A DNA stretch of 64,000 bases from Francisella endosymbiont of Ornithodoros moubata (GTDB lineage Bacteria > Pseudomonadota > Gammaproteobacteria > Francisellales > Francisellaceae): NCBI GenBank assembly GCA_002095075.2, contig LVCE01000003.1, forward strand, positions 62,001 through 126,000. The letters run 5' to 3'. Positions within the stretch are counted from its first letter, which is position 1. Each line of letters begins with the position of its first letter. Positions 28,546 through 40,364 of the stretch are shown here, in pieces. The notes under the pieces are model-generated. The model made no database searches, had not been told where the DNA came from, and worked only from the letters and a program-made list of their open reading frames with translations. Made by a program: the position numbers and the translations under genes.

Positions 28546-28989
28546 TATGAACTTTTCAATACTTATTGAGAATTAACTTTATAGCTTAAAGTATTGTTAT
28601 TACTATATTAGAAAACTATTTTGGACTTGAATGACTAAAATTGAATTTTATAGGAAGCACTTTTTTCTCCACGATCTTAAAAACCCTTAGAAATACTGTT
28701 TTTTTTATGTCTAAACATTTTTCAATACTAATTTTTTAAATGTAGTCAAATTTCCCAAGGTAAAACCCAAGGTACATTAATACAAAAAATTTATAATAAA
28801 TACAAAAGCTAAACAGCTGCTATTTCAAAAGTTCTTTAGCTAATGCTCAGCTTGTTTAAAAACTATATCAGTAGTAAGCTTTTGTCATTTGCTTGAATTT
28901 TTAGTAGAAAATAAAATATATGAATTTATTATATTTAATTGATTATGCTATTGCTAGAAGTATTAAAACTTATAGTAAATTTTGAGATT
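28546..28989. other. Non-coding stretch, probable further integrase debris
   Basis: No open frame of note exists here. One short string on the plus strand near 28660-28715, FLHDLKN followed after a frame change by LRNTVFFMSKHF, recalls the HDLRRT motif of tyrosine recombinases, and so may be what is left of the catalytic end of the same integrase. The rest is AT-rich with scattered stops in all frames. Confidence 0.3.
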
Positions 28990-29972
28990 TTACTCATAAA
29001 AAGATAGCCACTTCTTAGATGGATAGCCAGAGATTTCTTTGGTTAATACTGGAACCATAAATCCTGAAGAAATTTCCGAAAGCTTTTTCATAATATCTTT
29101 AGCATTATCAACATTATAATGTTTAGTTCCCGAGACAGTATCTAATGAATGTATATAATATGGAATTACCCTAGCTTTTATCAGTTTTGTACTTAAAGTA
29201 TATAATACATTAGCATCATCATTTATATCTTTTAAAAGAGTACTTTGATTTAAGATAATTATGCCGGACTTATGTATTTCTTTTAAAACTTCGCTAACAT
29301 TATCATCTAACTCATTCGGGTGATTTACATGTATAACTAGTATCGTATCTAGCCTATGCTCTGAGAGAGACTTTAATAGTTTAGTAGTTATCCGCTCTGG
29401 TAGTACTACAGGTATTCTTGAGTGAATTCTAAGCCTTTTGATATGAGGTATTTGCTGAATATTTTCTATAAAAAACTCTAAGACCTCATCATTATTTAAT
29501 AGAGGATCACCCCCACTTAATATAACTTCCTCTATACTTTCATTTGCTATATATTCAAAAGCTTTTAATCAATCTTTCCTACCTGGGATATTATCTTTAT
29601 AATTAAACTCTTTGCGAAAACAATAACGACAATGCACCGCACAACTTGTTTGTCCAATTAATAAAACCCTACCGTGATACTTATGCAATAATCCTGGGAC
29701 TTTATTATAATTTTTTCCTCAAGCGGATCACTGCTATAGGTTTGATCTATCACTTCCTCATCGACAGTCGGCAAAACTTGTTTTAAAAGCGGATCATTAA
29801 TGTTACCTTTTTGCATTCTATCAACAAAAGACCTAGGCACAATCATCTTAAACTTCCTGGTTATATTTAATGAAACTTTAGCTTTATCACTATCTAGCTG
29901 CAAAAACTCTAATAATTCTAAAGGTGAATAGAAAGATTCTTTGAGTGCTTTTTTCCAATCATGAGTTGACAT
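28990..29972 (-). pseudogene. epmB: EF-P lysine 2,3-aminomutase EpmB, broken
   Basis: EpmB is a radical-SAM aminomutase that makes beta-lysine for EpmA to attach to elongation factor P. The N-terminal 104 residues are open (MSTHDWKKALKESFYSPLEL). A frameshift near 29690 restores YHGRVLLIGQTSCAVHCRYC, with the cluster motif CAVHCRYC, then an in-frame UGA at 29569-29571 (RKD-stop-LKAFEY, probably from Trp), and the remainder reads through VILSGGDPLL, RLRIHSRIPVVLPERIT, LVIHVNHPNELD to the stop at 28990. Only two lesions are apparent in a gene of about 330 codons, so the loss is recent. Confidence 0.88.
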
Positions 29973-30183
29973 ATATTTGTATTCTAATTACTAGATGATT
30001 TTTTAATATCTGCCAATTCTTTCATATAGCGTTTAATTGTCAATTTTTAAATAAAAATATATCAAAAATCAGTATTTATTCTATACTATATATAAAGCTA
30101 TAAGTATTACAAATATTGATTTATTGATAGTAATATAGCTATTTTAAATGATATATAAATATTTTTTGTGAGGCAATTCAAAA

Positions 30184-31147
30184 ATGTTTTAAAATAACAA
30201 TAAAATAAAACTTTTTATAATAATTCTATTGATAATAACTGGAATATATAAAGTATAAAGCTAATAATTAGTATCAAATACTTACTGATAACAGTGGATC
30301 TAACTTAACTGGTTAAAAACAAATATCTAAATATACCTTGTGCTTCAATATCAGATGTACAAAAGCTAGATATTTATTTACCTAATGGTAAAATTTTGCT
30401 AAACCCTATCATGTTATAATAGCTATACATGTGGAGCATTCTTAGGTGAAAATAAGGCGGACTATCAACTAAAACCTATGTTTGAAGGCATTAAACATGG
30501 CTATACTGTAGTTTCAGTAAATTATCGCTTAGCTAATAAGGCAAAATTTCCAGCTTAAATACTAGTATCAAAGCAGCAATTAGATTTGTTAAAGCAAATG
30601 TTAACAAATACAATCTAAATACAAATGCTATAGCTTTTTTGGGAGATTCTGCTTGTGCTAATTTAGCAGCCCTTGCTGCTAATCTGGAAACAAAATAACC
30701 GAGCTAGATGATTTAAGTTTAGGCAACAAAGAATATTTGTAAATATACAGGATTGTATTGACTGGTTTGGACCTACAGATTTTAGTAAAATGAATGATGA
30801 ATTTAGATAGTCTGGTTTGGTAAGCCAATTCATTCACAAGATGATTCATCTGCGAGCTTATATATTGGTAGTAAATATAGGTAATAGCCCACAAAAAGTC
30901 AAAATGGCTGACCCAAGAAACATATATAAACAAAGATACTCCTCCTTTTCTTATAGAGCATGGTAGTGTTGATAATGTCGTGCCTGTCCAACAAAGTATA
31001 AATTTCTATAAAAAAATTAGTTAAAGTTATTGGAAAAGACAAAGTTGAATTAGCAATTATCAATGGGCTAAGCATGGTGGAGAAAAATTTGAAACCAAAA
31101 ATAATTTGGAACTTGTATTTAAGTTTCTTGATAAATATCTTAAATAA
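30184..31147 (+). pseudogene. Alpha/beta hydrolase (carboxylesterase, BD-FAE like), broken
   Basis: After a hydrophobic N-terminus (KIKLFIIILLIITGIYKV) the readable pieces are PCASISDVQKLDIYLPNGK, GGAFLGGNKADYQLKPMFEG (oxyanion), HGYTVVSVNYRLANKAKFPA, IKAAIRFVKANVNKYNLNT, AIAFLGDSACANLAALAANL with the nucleophile elbow GDSA, DWFGPTDFSKMND, and DTPPFLIEHGSVDNVVPVQQ carrying the Asp. This is the order of exported acetylesterase-type hydrolases. More than seven stops or frame changes break it. Bases 29973-30183 upstream hold no gene. Confidence 0.7.
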
Positions 31148-31310
31148 AAATATTCTCTAAAGAATTAGAAAGTTACTCTAGAAAGTTGGTAATATTTGAA
31201 TGAAAAAATATAATTAATGCCAAAGACTTATTAAGCTTCAACTTTCAAATGCAAATCTTTAACCTTAATAAGCTATTTTTTTACAATTAATATTAAATGA
31301 TTAAAATAGC

Positions 31311-32046
31311 CTAATAGATTTTAGAACCTTTAACACCAATATCAGCTAAAATTTGTGCTTTGACTTTTAAGAGTTCATTAATATAAAAATCTTTATTTTC
31401 ATCATAACGATACTGTGGTATTAGTATAGAAACTCCAAAGCTTCCTAAGAAAGTATTTATTGCTATTGCTATACTGACAATACCCTCTATAGTCTTACCA
31501 TAATCAAATTCTGTGCCACTAGCTCTTATCTTTGCCAATTTTGCAAACAACTCTTTATTAGCAGAAATTTCTTCACCCAATATTTCAATAATTTCATCAT
31601 CTGAATACAAAACTAGTAATGCCCTACCTGGAGCTGTATTATAAATAGGCTTTTCAAGAACTCCTATCCTTGGGATTACTTGTAACTATCTATTAGCAAT
31701 AAAACGATGTACCACAATAAGATCATCTCTATCTGATTGTGTTAACACCACTGTTTCACGGGTTTTTCACTCAACTTTCTCAATAAACTTTGTGTCAAAG
31801 ATGCAATATCTGCATATGACAATGAAGCTAATCTAAATACTTCTGATCCAAGTAAGATTTTCCCAGCACCCTCACTTCTTGTGAAGCATTCTGCTTCCAA
31901 AGCAGCAACTATTCTTTGTACTGTAGAGCGTGGTAAATCAACCTGTTTAGCAATATCACCTAGGCTCATACCACCTGGCTCATTACTTATACTTTTTAGT
32001 ATATTTACAGCTCTAGTAATTATTTGGATTTTTTATCTTTGCTCAT
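31311..32046 (-). pseudogene. IclR-family regulator, broken
   Basis: The N-terminal HTH reads AVNILKSISNEPGGMSLGDI and AKQVDLPRSTVQRIVAALEA, classic IclR. The C-terminal effector domain is open for 99 residues (YSDDEIIEILGEEISANKEL, TEFDYGKTIEGIVSIA). A frameshift seven codons after the start (ATG 32044-32046), another near 31760 and a stop near 31685 inactivate it. It is divergent from the aaeX-aaeA-aaeB-like efflux genes, which it probably controlled through the palindromes at 32127-32152. Regulator and most of the target operon have both decayed. Confidence 0.82.
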
Positions 32047-32126
32047 ATAAAACCCGCTAATTCTCTAAGTTTACCAACTTTGTGCTTAATAATAACTTTT
32101 TTGCTATTAAATAACCAAACTATTAT

Positions 32127-32152
32127 TGTATCATTTTGCGATACAGTGTATC
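32127..32152. promoter_or_regulatory. Candidate IclR operator: three hexamers in palindromic order
   Basis: TGTATC (32127-32132), GATACA (32140-32145) and TGTATC (32147-32152) form two overlapping inverted repeats, one with a 7-base and one with a 1-base gap. The site lies between the iclR relic and the efflux genes, 85 bases before the aaeX-like ATG. It is still perfect although both flanking genes are damaged. Confidence 0.5.
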
Positions 32153-32236
32153 ATAAAAATAGTTAAATTAGTAATAGTTATTAAAAAATTTATTGTTATT
32201 ATTACTAAGTAATTATTTAGTACTAAGGAGCCAAAT

Positions 32237-32428
32237 ATGCCAATACTTACTTTTGATGGTTTACTGTTCTCACCATTGCTATTATTTGTTGCAATAGTAA
32301 TTGTATTAACCGTGTTGACAAACCTAATTACTCCTAAAGTTATATCCAAGTATACTAATCATAAAGCTTTCTTGGCTAAACTTAGCCCTATTTCTCTGTT
32401 ACCTTGGGTTAGTTATGTTTATACTTAG
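32237..32428 (+). CDS. DUF1656 small membrane protein, AaeX-like
   Basis: The 63-residue product begins MPILTFDGLLFSPLLLFVAI and has one long hydrophobic helix (residues 11-35) and a second weaker one, as in AaeX/YdhI proteins that always sit ahead of an HlyD-type and a FUSC-type efflux gene. A good ribosome site (AAGGAG at 32223-32228) precedes it. The frame is open, but with aaeA and aaeB broken next door it probably has no partner left. The ending may be slightly altered. Confidence 0.6.
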   Translation: MPILTFDGLLFSPLLLFVAIVIVLTVLTNLITPKVISKYTNHKAFLAKLSPISLLPWVSYVYT

Positions 32429-32436
32429 GGATTAAG

Positions 32437-33295
32437 ATGTCAAACAAAAATACTAAATCTATAGTCAGTATAGTAATTGTTTTATTAGCTCTTTTTTCAC
32501 TCTATGCGATGTGGCGATATTATCTTTATTCACCATGGACAAGAGATGGTAGAATCCGCGCAAAAATTGTCACAATAGCACCTGATGTATCCGGATTTGT
32601 AACCAAGATGTACGTCAGTGATAACCAAAAAGTAAAAAAAGGACAACTAATTTTTACAATAGATGATCAAAGGTACACTGCGACTTTAGAAGGCAAAGAA
32701 GCAGAATTAAAGCATACAATGATAGAATGGCAACTTGCAAATAAGCAATATTTAAGAAGAATAAAGCTAGGTAGAGATAACTCAATAAGTAGAGAAGAGC
32801 GAGATAATTATGCCATGCAAGAAAAACTAAGAAAAGCATATCTTGAGAAAGCCAAAGCATAAGTTGAAATAGCTAAGATTAACTTAGATAGAACAAAGAT
32901 CTATACTCCTGCTGATGGAACTATTAACAATATTGATCTAAGACAAGGTAATTATGTAGTAGTATCTAAACCTGTGGTGTCTCTAGTAAAAACTGATTCA
33001 TTTTATGTTACTGGCTATTTTGAAGAAACTAAATTACCACATATAAAAAATAGGCGATAAAGCTAAAATAGAACTTATGAGTGGTGGATCGCCACTATAT
33101 GGGCATGTAGTAAGTATAGGTAAAGCAGTTGCTGATAATAATACTGATGTAAATAACCAACTTTTACCCAAAGTACAACAAACCTATGACCGGGTAAGAT
33201 TATCAAAAAGAATACCTGTTGATATTGCCTTAGATGTAATACTAAACAATATAGAACTTGTATCAGGAATGAATGCAACGGTAATTATAAAATGA
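32437..33295 (+). pseudogene. HlyD/EmrA-type membrane fusion protein (AaeA-like), broken
   Basis: AaeA-type proteins bridge a FUSC pump to the periplasm for aromatic acid or drug efflux. The first 141 residues are open: one N-terminal helix, then YSPWTRDGRIRAKIVTIAPD and VSGFVTKMYVSDNQKVKKGQ (lipoyl half-motif). A TAA at 32860-32862 stops it; the same frame continues VEIAKINLDRTKIYTPADGT and INNIDLRQGNYV. A one-base shift near 33050 leads to AKIELMSGGSPLYGHVVSIG and the end at 33295. Two lesions only. The stop overlaps the next start (ATGA), a coupled operon. Confidence 0.85.
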
Positions 33296-35212
33296 TCAAA
33301 GATTTGATAAATGACATGCCAGCAATCTTCAATAAACAAAATGCTTTATATACAGTTAAAGGATGTATAGCTATTACATTAGCACTTGGTATATCAATGA
33401 GCCTAGACTTAGATAAACCAATATAGGCAATGTTTGCAGCACTATTTCTGCAAACTCGACCCGAAACTGGTTTTATAATTGAAAAAGCTGTAGTTCTAAT
33501 CAGTGCATCTATTATTGGGGTAGGTGTTGGTTTTTTGATAGTTGATTTTTTCTTACCATATCCTGTATTAGCTTTATTGGCTTTATGTCTTTTTATAGCT
33601 ATAACCATGTTTTTCTCTGCTAACATGTCTCATCCAAATTTTATGTATGCACTAGCTATAGCGAATAAGACTTGTAATATAGTTGTTTTTTACTCTATAG
33701 CTGATCCAGCGGCTACAACTAGTAAAAGTGTTTTTCATACTGGAACTCTAGAGTCACAGAAATGGCAATCGGTAGCTTATGCTCATGTTTTGTAAACTAT
33801 TATATTCTACCAATGAGAGTTGAAAAAACACTGACAAACCATGAAACTAAAGGATTTGATTTAACTATAAATTACATTAAAGAAATGTTTTCTACTCAAG
33901 ACTTTAGCAATAATCAAAAATATAATATAAAAGTAGAAAATATCCTTAATAGCCTTGTTGCTCTTGATAATGATTTAAGCGCCGCAAAATACGAAAATAT
34001 AACTAAAACAGGCTATGTTATTTTTTCAAATAAACTAGTTGAACTAATCCAAGCTGTTCACTTTTTGAGCAAACATCTAGCAAAAAAAGATGATGATTCA
34101 GCTATCAAAAAAGACTTAGAAAATATAGTAACTAATCTAGATAAACTTGACCTAACTCAGTACTCTTTAGTTAGTAGTTCAAGTAACCATCTGATAAAAA
34201 AGTTATTAAAAGAATAAACAATTTACTTCATAGCTACCAAGAGTTATTCTCTACCTCTAACAAGAGTAATAATAAAGAATCATCCTACAGTTTCATAAAT
34301 TACACAAATCCAGCTGTTACTTTTATTGCTATTTCTAGGACAATCTGCCTACTACTGTGTGAATATTTAGTTTGGATACATATTATGGTAACTCAAGTTT
34401 ACTAATGATGTTGATATTTCCATGCCTATTATCACAAATATCTATAGCAGCTCCAAATCCAGCTAATATTATAAAAAATGTAGTAATTGGTCTATTTTTG
34501 TCAATACCTATTAGTATCTTTATAACTTTGAATCTATTATCACAAGTAGTTGGTTACTTTGAGCTGCTGATATTAGTTTTACTCGGGGGTTTATTATTAG
34601 GAATAGCTACCTTAGCGCATTCTAAATATCAGATGCACAGTCTAGGATTTTGTATAGGCTTTATCTCGATAATACAGCCCAGCAATCATATGGATTTTGA
34701 AGTAGCAAAATCTTTTACTATCGGAATAAGTATTATAGTTGGCGCTATTGGGCTTTGGCTAGCATTTAAGCTATACCCTCAATCGCCTTATACAATTAGT
34801 AGAAAAATTGCAATTAAATCAATAATTAAAGATATCCAAAAACTGAAAAAACGACAAATCTCAAAAGAACATTACCAAACAGGGCTAATCAAAAAATACT
34901 GAGTGTATATAAAAATAGAAAAGATGATGCAGCATCAGAGAGAGATATAGAATTTGCCCTACAAGTCTGATACAAACTATTTAAGATCAAAAGATATCGT
35001 ATATGTATATCTATCAAAGTTAAGCTTGACGATAATTAAATGGATATGTTACTTTTAAGTCATGAACATCTTGATATACTTATCCAATCAAATCAATTCC
35101 CTGCTAATGATAACTACTTTTTAGCCCAACAAGATCAAGTAAATTTAGATTACAAGCCACTGCTGATCTCCAAGCATATGAAAATATTTTAAATTTGTCT
35201 CGTCAAAATTAG
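33292..35212 (+). pseudogene. FUSC-family efflux pump (AaeB-like), broken
   Basis: The inner-membrane pump of the set, about 640 residues originally. The N-terminus reads NKQNALYTVKGCIAITLALG with a stop after LDLDKPI (33424), then AMFAALFLQTRPETGFIIEK and several helices, a frame change near 33750, a cytoplasmic stretch (34000-34215), another block of helices with PCLLSQISIAAPNPANIIKN, and debris to 35212. QTRP..G...EK. is a FUSC hallmark. Four or more lesions are visible. Confidence 0.82.
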
Positions 35213-35229
35213 TAATTTGTGTTTAACTA

Positions 35230-36238
<1,009 letters not shown>

Positions 36239-36250
36239 CTAAATCTATAC

Positions 36251-37057
36251 CTATAAATTACACTTATAGCCACTAAATTTACGAATATTTATAACACCAC
36301 TATCAAAAATCAGATATTGCCCTTTGATACCAATAAGTTTTGCATCAATTATACGATCTTTATCTAGATTGAAAGATTTTAGTTTAGTTGGATATTTAAG
36401 GATTGGATAATTTATATTTTGTACCTTACCTTCTACTAGCTTAACACTATTTTGACCATATTTAGCTTTTATCTCTATTATTTTCTGCCTAGACTTTTCA
36501 ATAAGCTGATCTCTTAAACTCACAAAATCAATATTATTAGGCTCACCTTGGAGCATTTTACGCCAATTTGTTTTATCTGATATATGTTCTTTGATAGCAA
36601 CCTCAACTAGGCCAGATATAAATCTATTTTCGACAGTAAATATTGGTAGAGCTTGGCTAGCACCCTGATCTATCCAACGAGAGGGGATATTTTTAAGCTT
36701 AGTAATACCAACCTTAACATCACCAGTATTTGCTAAATATACTATATGAATTTTCATACAATTATGCTCACCCCAGCTTGAGTTTCTACATGTTCCTGCG
36801 GCAAAGTGACATAATTCTGGCTTAACAATACAGATATCACACTCTGGTAATCTTCTCATACACATAAAACAATAGCCTTGTGAGTAGCTTTTTTTAGTTT
36901 TAGCTCCACAGGCGACACAATTAATTTCATCAAGAAACTCAAGTTTCAGATGCTGACCAATGTAATCATTTAGATAAATATTCCCCAACTCATATACAGC
37001 ATTATTTGCCGTATCTAGAGAGGTTTTCATTTTATGTAAATTTATAGTTTTATTCAT
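36251..37057 (-). CDS. DUF2797 family protein with zinc-type cysteines
   Basis: The 268-residue product matches the DUF2797 pattern: INCVACGAKTKKSYSQGYC and FMCMRRLPECDICIVKPELC in residues 45-85 give spaced cysteine pairs that look metal-binding, followed by HFAAGTCRNSSWGEHNCMKI, then YLANTGDVKVGITKLKNIPS and RWIDQGASQALPIFTVENR. The function of the family is not known to me. The region after residue 110 resembles GIY-YIG-like proteins in its YLA.. G..KVGIT string. It is the only intact gene of normal size between 30 and 40 kb, which suggests it is still selected. Confidence 0.75.
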   Translation of the reverse strand: MNKTINLHKMKTSLDTANNAVYELGNIYLNDYIGQHLKLEFLDEINCVACGAKTKKSYSQGYCFMCMRRLPECDICIVKPELCHFAAGTCRNSSWGEHNCMKIHIVYLANTGDVKVGITKLKNIPSRWIDQGASQALPIFTVENRFISGLVEVAIKEHISDKTNWRKMLQGEPNNIDFVSLRDQLIEKSRQKIIEIKAKYGQNSVKLVEGKVQNINYPILKYPTKLKSFNLDKDRIIDAKLIGIKGQYLIFDSGVINIRKFSGYKCNL

Positions 37058-37175
37058 TTTTTACTTTTCTAAAACAGATTAAACTGTCTTTTAGGATAAC
37101 AGACTTTAAAACTAGTTAAAACGCTAGATATTATTAGTTATAATCAAAACCACCTTTTAAGCAATATTTACAAAG

Positions 37176-37545
37176 ATGAGTGTAAGACTAGATAAATGGT
37201 TGTGGGCTGCTAGATTCTACAAAACTGGAGCTTTAGCATAAAAGCTATCGAAGGTGGCGAAGTACACTTTCAAGGGTATAAAACAAAAGTAAATAAAACT
37301 GTAAATATTGGTAATATCTATCAAATTCAACACGCTCATATCAAAAAAACAATAGTTGTTGAAGCTTTTTTAGACGAAATTAGAAAATCAGCTACCGAAG
37401 CGCAAAAACTCTATACAGAAACTCCTGAAAGTATCAAAAAAAGAGAAAAAAAGCAACTATTAGAAAAACTGCCAATCTACTAAGCCCAGAGAAACCAACA
37501 AAAAAACAACGTAGACAAATAATTGGCTTTAAGAGAAATGATTAA
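37176..37545 (+). pseudogene. hslR: Heat shock protein 15 (HslR), broken
   Basis: Hsp15 binds 50S subunits that still carry a peptidyl-tRNA and helps rescue them. The start MSVRLDKWLWAARFYKTGAL is a textbook S4-type domain, then a frameshift at about 37240 (ALA-stop; KAIEGGEVHFQGYKTKVNKT resumes) and a second one in the A run near 37450, after which SPEKPTKKQRRQ is read to the stop at 37543-37545. Two single-base lesions account for it. It converges with an alcohol dehydrogenase relic with only two bases between. Confidence 0.85.
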
Positions 37546-37547
37546 TT

Positions 37548-38707
37548 TTATAAGCTAATTTCTAATATTTTTCTAACATCATCAAAATAAATGTCTTGTC
37601 TTTCACTTAGTGGTAAAATTTGAGTTTTTAGCAACATTATTAACTAAAGTATCATATCTTTTTGAGCAATACTATAATCTTTTAATTTTGTAGCAAGCTG
37701 TGCATAATATTGAAAAATTTTTCTGTTTTAGCTATGGCTAAATCTATTTTTGCTCTTTTGGTAAACTATTATCGATATCTAAAACTCTTTCAGCATATTG
37801 TACTAATTCATCTGCTTTTCAGCTTTCTTATATTTAAGTACATTTGGATAAACTATCGCTAAAGTCTGACCATGATCTAAGTTATGATATGCTTTTAAAG
37901 AGTGCCCTATCTGATGAGTTACCCAATCTTTTACAACTCCTGAGCCAATTAAGCCATTTAATCCATAGTTGTTGAAAACATTATATAGAGCACACATTAT
38001 AATCTTCTAGATTCTCTAAAGCTTTAGGTCCATTATTTATTAAACTTTTTAAAATTGTCTCAGCAAAGCCATCTTGCAAATCGACATACTGTGGAAATGC
38101 CATATATTGCTCCATAATATGAACAAACACATCAACTACACACCTTTTGATATTTGTTTTTTGGTAAAGTGTAAGTTACAACTGGATCTAAGATAGAGAA
38201 TTTAGGGAATACCTTATCACTAAAAAAATACTATCTTTTCACCAGTTTTTCTTCTTGATATTACTGATGCTCAATTCATTTCTAAAGCTGTTGCAGCAAC
38301 TGTTAAAATACTGCCAAAAGACATAGTTTTGTTTACCTCAACTGCTTTAGCTAGTACGTCCTATGGCTCACCATCAAAATACACTACTGCTGATAATAAA
38401 CTTAACAGCATCGATCACAGATGCTCCACCAACAGCTAAGATAAAATCAATACCATGTTCTTATAAATATATGAAACAACTTTCATACAGGTACTATAAT
38501 TAAGATTTGGCTCAATACCCCAAACTTAAAAATACTATATCCTGCTAAAGCCTCTAGAGTTTGCTTATATACTCCATATTTTTTGAAGCTCTCTCCACCG
38601 TAAACTATCAAAACTTTTGATTTTTTATCGATTACAGTTCTTAACTTTGATATTTCACCCTCACCAAAAAATATGCATGTAGGATTATAAAGTATAAAAT
38701 TATTCAT
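37548..38707 (-). pseudogene. Iron-containing alcohol dehydrogenase, broken
   Basis: Family III alcohol dehydrogenases (YqhD/BDH type) reduce aldehydes with NAD(P)H. The N-terminus is open: NNFILYNPTCIFFGEGEISK and KVLIVYGGESFKKYGVY (nucleotide GG). Later pieces include ILAVGGASVIDAVKFI (GGGS.iD), and the metal-binding VTHQIGHSLKAYHNLDHGQT with the expected histidines near 37880-37920, then VYPNVLKY. There are at least five frame changes or stops. The start overlaps the stop of the upstream oxidase fragment by 8 bases. Confidence 0.8.
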
Positions 38708-39195
38708 ATTTGTTCCTTAAACCTAATTTAACTGCCGGATGCTTATCTAATAAATCAAATGCAGAGTAGTAAATTAATCCAGAATGATAACTTAAACCTA
38801 TCTCACGAGTTCTACTATTAGAAATCCCACAGACACAATCTTTAACTTCTTCTTTTAAACCTGATAATGCAGAAGCATTAAGTTCTGGAAAAGTGAAACT
38901 TTTATCTCCAGCAAAGCCACAACAAGTCACACTTCTTGGGGTAACAATTTCATCAGACAATACATGAGCTCTTGCAAATGGCACACTAGATTTGAAACTA
39001 AATAGCTCTGTAGCTTGATTTCTGTAACTACAATCTTTAAATACACTTTGATTTATTCTAATTTTTCTAAATGCTTGCTCATTCTCATACACTGTTTGTT
39101 GCTGATATGAGCCACTATCAATATAATCTAAAAAACTCTTAGTAATCTCTTTTAAAACGCTTTGTGCATATCTGTAATATCATAAATATTCTTTA
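38700..39195 (-). pseudogene. FAD-linked oxidase / Fe-S protein, C-terminal fragment (Dld-like)
   Basis: The 130-residue open part plus an in-frame upstream piece (TKSFLDYIDSGSYQQQTVY) is the C-terminal Fe-S reductase half of a glycolate oxidase or D-lactate dehydrogenase-type protein. RSVTCCGFAGDKSFTFPELN is the second CCG domain and CGISNSRTREIGLSYHSGL follows. In these fusions the large FAD-binding half precedes; here it is entirely absent, so about 800 residues have been deleted. The upstream end near 39195 has no recognisable continuation. Confidence 0.7.
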
Positions 39196-39360
39196 TGTTA
39201 ATAGTTATTTTTCCCATATTTGCAAACTATATCAAAAAATAGAAACTTATACAGAATACAAAAAAATAAATCACTAAGTGAAATATTTTAACCTTATGTT
39301 TATCATAGATTCTCTTTATGATAATTAAATTTAGTTTGAACAAAAGACTATAAGAAAAAT

Positions 39361-40225
39361 CTATTTTCCTAAATTAATCATTTCTGTTACTGCTTTGACT
39401 ATAGTTGAATATTCTTCTAACACACTACTTTTTTTCTGACTAAACAAATATTTTTATAAAAATCCATATCCTTTATAGAAAGATATGAAAACCCTTGAAT
39501 ATTTATACATGCAAGCTCTGGTACAAGCGCTACACCTTCATTAATTCTAACCATTTCTCTTATTGTGAATAAACTAAATCCATTGGTGAAATTAAAATCA
39601 ATATTATTTGACTTACAAATTTCTAAGATCCAGCCTTTCAGACCTTCTTCACTGTCTAGTAATATTAGTTTCTGTTGTGAGAGCTCTTTTAATATTACTG
39701 ATTTTTTCTGTGATATTGGATTATATCAATACTTGATGATAAATAAAATCTTTCATTATGAAGATTACTATCTTCTATAGATTCCGCTAAAAAGGCAAAA
39801 TCTAGCTGATCCTTATAAAAGCATATCAATTAACTTATGTGTGTCATTTTCTACTGCAGAAATTTCAAAATTAGGATAATCTTTTTTAAGTTTAGGAACA
39901 ATTTTAGGCATAAGATAGAGATATAAAGTTGAAAAGCTCCTATAGATATAGGAACTCTCTGTTTATTTAGATAATTTGTTATGAGCCTATCTAAACTTTT
40001 ATGTGTATCTAAAATATTATAGATTTGTTTAACAATTTTCGCTCCGATTTCTGTTGTATAGACTTTTTTCTTTGTCCTTTCAAAAATCTTGAAACCATAT
40101 TGATCTTCTAGGTTTTTTATTTGCATACTCAAATCTGTTTGCGATACAAATCATCTTTCAGAAGACTCTTTGAAACTACCTGCTTCATACAGTGCGATCA
40201 TGTATTCTAAAGTTTTTATTTTCAT
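39361..40225 (-). pseudogene. oxyR: LysR-family regulator, OxyR-like, broken
   Basis: LysR regulators bind DNA as tetramers; OxyR senses peroxide through two cysteines. Pieces in order are MKIKTLEYMIALYEAGSFKE, a stop near 40153, SQTDLSMQIKNLEDQYGFKI (HTH, wing FERTKKKVYTTE), ISIGAFQLYI, then in other frames FEISAVENDTHKLIDML, KLILLDSEEGLKGWILEICK, FSLFTIREMVRINEGVALVP and an end at 39361. LLDSEEGL and the T.REMV..G.G..L.P string match OxyR best. The usual OxyR Cys pair region (H.L..Q...C) is replaced here by EEGLKGWILEIC with a single Cys visible. At least four lesions. OxyR identity is moderate, LysR is firm. Confidence 0.7.
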
Positions 40226-40364
40226 ATCTTATCTTAAATATTTATTTAAAAAAACTTTATAGGAGATATAAAGATTTAGATTCTCTACTTTTTGAACGAC
40301 AAAAAATTGCCTTATTTAGAGAGATACTTAAAATACTTATTTTTAATTATTAAATTTAAACAAT

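Noticed and set aside
29973..30183. Possible small RNA or riboswitch between epmB and the esterase relic.
   Set aside because: AT-rich with no stable conserved fold visible; nothing to support a call.
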